A DNA stretch of 64,000 bases from Microbacterium sp. RU33B (GTDB lineage: Bacteria > Actinomycetota > Actinomycetes > Actinomycetales > Microbacteriaceae): NCBI RefSeq assembly GCF_900155915.1, contig NZ_FTPO01000001.1, forward strand, positions 1,736,001-1,800,000, in the 5' to 3' direction. Below the pieces are notes generated by a model. That model saw only the letters and a list, made by a program, of their open reading frames with translations. It had not been told where the DNA came from and did not search any database. The translations under genes and the position numbers were made by a program. How positions within the stretch are numbered: position 1 is the stretch's first letter; the number at the start of each line of letters is the position of its first letter. Of the stretch, positions 61,109 through 64,000 are shown one piece after another.

Positions 61109-62656
61109 CTATCGGGTGAAGGGCGCCAGCTCGGCGGCCAGACGCTCCGATACGAACGCGTGCAGCGCCGTTCCGTCCTCAACGTGGGACTGGGCCACGA
61201 TGTGCCCGGTCTCGTGCGCAGCCGACACGAGGTCGCCGCGGTCGTACGGAACCACCGCGTGCACCTCGACGGCGGGAAGCGGCAGGGCCGCCTCGATCAC
61301 TGCGCGGAGCTCGTCGATGCCCTCGCCCGTCCGCGACGACGCGAACAGCGCATCGGGCGCCAGCCCGCGCAGCACCATGCGCTGGTCGTCGTCGACGAGA
61401 TCGACCTTGTTGAACACGACGATCTCGTGGATGTCGCGCGCACCCACATCGCCGATTACGTCGCGCACCGTCTTCAGCTGCGCCGACGGGTCGGGATGCG
61501 AGGCGTCCACCACGTGCACGATGACGTCGGACTCGCCGACCTCTTCGAGCGTCGAGCGGAACGCCTCGACGAGCTGGTGCGGGAGGTTGCGTACGAATCC
61601 GACGGTGTCGGTGAGCGTGTACACGCGGCCGTCCGCGGTCTCGGAGCGCCGAACGGTCGCGTCGAGGGTGGCGAACAGGGCGTTCTCGACGAGCACGCCG
61701 GCGCTCGTCAGCCGGTTCAGCAGTGACGACTTGCCGGCGTTCGTGTAGCCCGCGATCGCGACCGACGGGATCGTGTTGCGCTTGCGCTCCGCGCGCTTGG
61801 CCTCGCGGGCCGGAGCGAAGTCCTTCAGCTGACGGCGCAGCTGGGCCATCTTGGTGCGGATCCGGCGTCGGTCCAGCTCGATCTTGGTCTCACCGGGTCC
61901 GCGCGAGCCCATGCCGGCGCCCCCGGCACCGACCTGTCCACCCGCCTGCCGCGACATCGAGTCACCCCAGCCGCGCAGGCGCGGAAGCAGGTACTCGAGC
62001 TGGGCGAGCTCGACCTGCGCCTTGCCCTCGCGGCTCTTCGCGTGCTGGCTGAAGATGTCGAGGATGACGGTCGTGCGGTCGATGACCTTTACCTTCACGA
62101 CGTCCTCCAGCGCACGCCGCTGGCTCGGCGCGAGCTCGGTGTCGGCGATCACGGTGTCGGCGCCCACGGCGGCGACGATGTCGCGCAGCTCCTGCGCCTT
62201 GCCGCGGCCGACGTAGGTCGCGGGATCCGGATGCGGGCGGCGCTGCAGGACGCCGTCGAGCACGACGGCGCCCGCGGTCTCGGCGAGGGCGGCGAGCTCG
62301 CGGAGCGAGTTCTCGGCATCCTCCTGGGCGCCCTGCGGATGCACGCCGACGATGACGACGTTCTCGAGTCGCAGCTGGCGGTACTCGACCTCGGTGACGT
62401 CCTGGAGCTCGGTCGAGAGACCCGGTACGCGCCGCAGCGCAGCGCGCTCCTCCCGGTCCCACTGATCGCCGTCGCTGCCGGTTCCGTAGGCCGTCGCCGA
62501 GTCCTGGATCGCCTGTGCCGGGCCGAGGTCGGCCCCGAAGACGCGAACCCCGCCGAACCCCTGGACGTTCGAGTGCGCCTGCGCGCGCGCGAGGACCCGG
62601 TCGACCGGATCGATCGCCGACTCGTCGGTGCCCTGAGGGGTGGTGGTATCCGTCAT
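61109..62656 (-). CDS. hflX: GTPase HflX
   Basis: HflX (515 aa) is a ribosome-splitting GTPase linked to heat and antibiotic stress. The N-terminal HflX domain (DPATYVGRGKAQEL, FSQHAKSREGKAQVELAQL) is followed by the glycine-rich linker GAGGAGMGSRGPGETKIE and the G domain: G1 GYTNAGKSSL, G3 DTVGFVRNLPHQLV, G4 NKVD. An N-terminal extension of about 80 residues is typical of actinobacterial HflX. The ATG at 62656 starts 92 nt from the divergent methyltransferase. It is convergent with the S9 peptidase. Confidence 0.95.
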   Translation of the reverse strand: MTDTTTPQGTDESAIDPVDRVLARAQAHSNVQGFGGVRVFGADLGPAQAIQDSATAYGTGSDGDQWDREERAALRRVPGLSTELQDVTEVEYRQLRLENVVIVGVHPQGAQEDAENSLRELAALAETAGAVVLDGVLQRRPHPDPATYVGRGKAQELRDIVAAVGADTVIADTELAPSQRRALEDVVKVKVIDRTTVILDIFSQHAKSREGKAQVELAQLEYLLPRLRGWGDSMSRQAGGQVGAGGAGMGSRGPGETKIELDRRRIRTKMAQLRRQLKDFAPAREAKRAERKRNTIPSVAIAGYTNAGKSSLLNRLTSAGVLVENALFATLDATVRRSETADGRVYTLTDTVGFVRNLPHQLVEAFRSTLEEVGESDVIVHVVDASHPDPSAQLKTVRDVIGDVGARDIHEIVVFNKVDLVDDDQRMVLRGLAPDALFASSRTGEGIDELRAVIEAALPLPAVEVHAVVPYDRGDLVSAAHETGHIVAQSHVEDGTALHAFVSERLAAELAPFTR

Positions 62657-62748
62657 GTCATCCTTTCGGGATGATTCCGCGCCTTCCGCGGTTCATCCGT
62701 GCACTCTAGCCTCCCCGTCTGGGGAGGTCCTCCGCTACGCTCGTCGCC

Positions 62749-63396
62749 ATGGGGAGTGACCACTATTTCAGTGCGTCCCCTGCCAGTCCCGAGAATCTCC
62801 GCCGCATCCGCGTGCGTCTCGCGGGTCGTGATGTCGAGGTGACCACCGCCGGTGGTGTGTTCAGCCCCGACCACATCGACTCGGGAACGTCCGTCCTGCT
62901 GGGCGGAACTCCTCCGCCCCCGCCGGGCGGGCAGCTTCTCGATCTCGGGTGCGGGTGGGGGCCGATAGCGCTGTCGTTGGCGATCGACGCGCCGCACGCG
63001 ACGGTGTGGGCCGTCGATGTCAACGAGCGCGCCCTCGACCTCGTGCGTCGCAACGCCGAGGCGCTGGGCCTCGACAATGTCAACGCGTCGCTGCCCGACG
63101 ATGTTCCCGACGACATCACGTTCCGCACGATCCGTTCGAATCCGCCGATCCGCGTCGGCAAGAACGAGCTGCACGGACTGCTCGAGCGCTGGATCCCCCG
63201 CCTCGACGAGCGCAGCGACGCGTGGCTCGTGGTGCAGCGCAACCTCGGCTCGGATTCGCTGCAGCGCTGGCTGGCCTCGACACTGTCGAGCGGATTCAGC
63301 GTGCATCGCGCATCGACGGCGCGCGGATTCCGCGTGCTCCGAGTGCGCCGGCACGGATCGCCCCGCAGCGAGCCGATCGACATCATCGAGGCGTGA
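62749..63396 (+). CDS. Class I methyltransferase, RsmC-like small-domain type
   Basis: A 215-residue SAM-dependent methyltransferase of the MTS/RsmC group, with motif I LLDLGCGWGPIALSLA, an acidic loop AVDVNERALDLVRRNAEALG and motif IV SNPPIRVGK, which suits base (guanine N2) methylation of rRNA. It lacks the N-terminal domain of RsmC, so it is the short form frequently found in actinobacteria. The target is unproven. It starts with MGSDHYF and is convergent with dapF (10 nt between stops). Confidence 0.9.
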   Translation: MGSDHYFSASPASPENLRRIRVRLAGRDVEVTTAGGVFSPDHIDSGTSVLLGGTPPPPPGGQLLDLGCGWGPIALSLAIDAPHATVWAVDVNERALDLVRRNAEALGLDNVNASLPDDVPDDITFRTIRSNPPIRVGKNELHGLLERWIPRLDERSDAWLVVQRNLGSDSLQRWLASTLSSGFSVHRASTARGFRVLRVRRHGSPRSEPIDIIEA

Positions 63397-63406
63397 GCGC
63401 GGTCGG

Positions 63407-64000
63407 TCAGGCGAGCGAGACCTGTCCCGAGTAGACCAGGGTCGCCGGCCCCGACAGCAGGACGCGTCCGGCGACCATGCGGACGCCCAGCACTCCTCCC
63501 GGGACTTCGACGATCCAGCGGTCCGGGCCCTGCGGCCCCGCCCAGTGCCGCACCGCGAGCGCTGCCGCGGCGACACCCGTGCCGCACGACAGGGTCTCGC
63601 CGACGCCGCGCTCGAACACGCGCATCCGGATCTCTCCGACGCTCTCCTGACTCGCGTCCGTGGGGCGCAGGGGCGCCGGGACGACGAACTCGACGTTCGC
63701 GCCGTGCGCCGGCACGGGCTCGATCACGGGCTGCACCGTGAGGTCGAGGCCGTCGAGGTCGTCGTGCGAAGGCAGGGCGACGACGACGTGCGGATTGCCC
63801 ACGTCGATGCCGACACCCGGGCGAGCGGGACCGAGTCCTCTGGCGCGCACGAGGACGTCGCTGTCGTCGACGCGGTAGACGCCGAGATCGACTTCGAAGC
63901 CCAGGTCGCTGAGCGTGACGGCCTTCGTCCCCGCCCGGGTGCCGATGAGGAGGGTCTCCCCCGGCGCGAGCGACGCGAGGCCCGCATCGAGGAGGTAGCG
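63407..64000 (-). CDS. dapF: Diaminopimelate epimerase (N-terminus beyond the window edge)
   Basis: DapF converts LL- to meso-diaminopimelate for lysine and peptidoglycan. Only the last 197 residues or so are visible. The conserved GNPHVVVAL, then RVFERGVGETLSCGTGVAAAALA, which carries the second catalytic cysteine (the C of SCGTG), and the GGVLGVRM stretch identify the family. The first catalytic cysteine lies outside the window. In many actinobacteria dapF adjoins miaA and hflX, and here it stands close to hflX. Confidence 0.94.
   Translation of the reverse strand, partial: RYLLDAGLASLAPGETLLIGTRAGTKAVTLSDLGFEVDLGVYRVDDSDVLVRARGLGPARPGVGIDVGNPHVVVALPSHDDLDGLDLTVQPVIEPVPAHGANVEFVVPAPLRPTDASQESVGEIRMRVFERGVGETLSCGTGVAAAALAVRHWAGPQGPDRWIVEVPGGVLGVRMVAGRVLLSGPATLVYSGQVSLA

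Overview
The window looks like a chromosomal segment of a high-GC actinobacterium of the family Microbacteriaceae, most likely Microbacterium or a close relative. The grounds are the very high GC content with GC-rich third codon positions, the actinobacterial gene neighbourhoods (nadK-recN-pyrG-NUDIX-xerD-parA-scpAB-rluB; lexA beside a LysM gene; hisC-hisB-hisH-priA), many GTG starts and 4-nt ATGA/GTGA overlaps, leaderless-type promoters, and a 16S-23S-5S operon without spacer tRNAs. This is an inference from composition and synteny; no database search was possible. The window is almost entirely ordinary core chromosome: no insertion sequence, prophage, CRISPR array or tRNA gene was found.

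Layout. 1-15.2 kb (minus strand) holds a pseudouridine synthase (cut by the window edge), scpB, scpA, parA, xerD, a NUDIX ADP-ribose pyrophosphatase and pyrG; then an unusual three-gene insert (two plus-strand genes of unknown function and a ComEC-like metallo-beta-lactamase-fold protein); then recN, nadK, tlyA, a small protein, a HAD phosphatase and a large protein with a long Arg/Tyr/Pro repeat array. 15.2-21.2 kb is an rRNA operon on the minus strand, driven by two near-identical tandem promoters. 21.2-26.6 kb holds a CoA-transferase, a DUF4184 membrane protein, tyrS, a VOC protein, and a SatD-family regulator with its membrane-protein partner behind a palindromic operator candidate. 26.7-34.8 kb is the arginine operon argC-J-B-D-F-(membrane acyltransferase)-H, preceded by a short leaderless reading frame ending in an Arg-rich tail that looks like an attenuator leader peptide. 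34.8-40.7 kb holds an SDR epimerase, an AAA ATPase, and pheST. 40.7-44.2 kb is a glutamate-type amino-acid ABC transporter with GlnR-like half-sites upstream. 44.2-47.1 kb holds a SpoU methyltransferase, the infC-rpmI-rplT operon (infC apparently starting at ATC) and a DUF1844 gene. 47.1-52.8 kb is the histidine cluster hisC-hisB-hisH-priA followed by sseB and a fatty-acyl-CoA ligase. 52.8-55.7 kb holds the lexA/LysM SOS pair and a multi-pass membrane protein. 55.7-59 kb is metF-metE with a long, strongly structured 5' region. 59.2-64 kb holds an S9 peptidase, hflX, a methyltransferase and the C-terminal part of dapF.

How the genes work together. The window combines chromosome segregation and dimer resolution (parA, scpAB, xerD), repair and the SOS response (recN, lexA with a probable division inhibitor), translation (rRNA, infC, rpmI, rplT, tyrS, pheST, three rRNA-modifying enzymes, hflX), and amino-acid supply (Arg, His, Met, part of the Lys/DAP pathway, glutamate uptake). 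The less ordinary material is mostly regulatory: the putative Arg leader peptide, the structured metFE leader, the palindrome over the satD start, and short dispersed sequences (a GGTCCCTGAGC...GTCGAAGGG element built into gene ends, and an over-abundant GGATGCC/GGCATCC heptamer).
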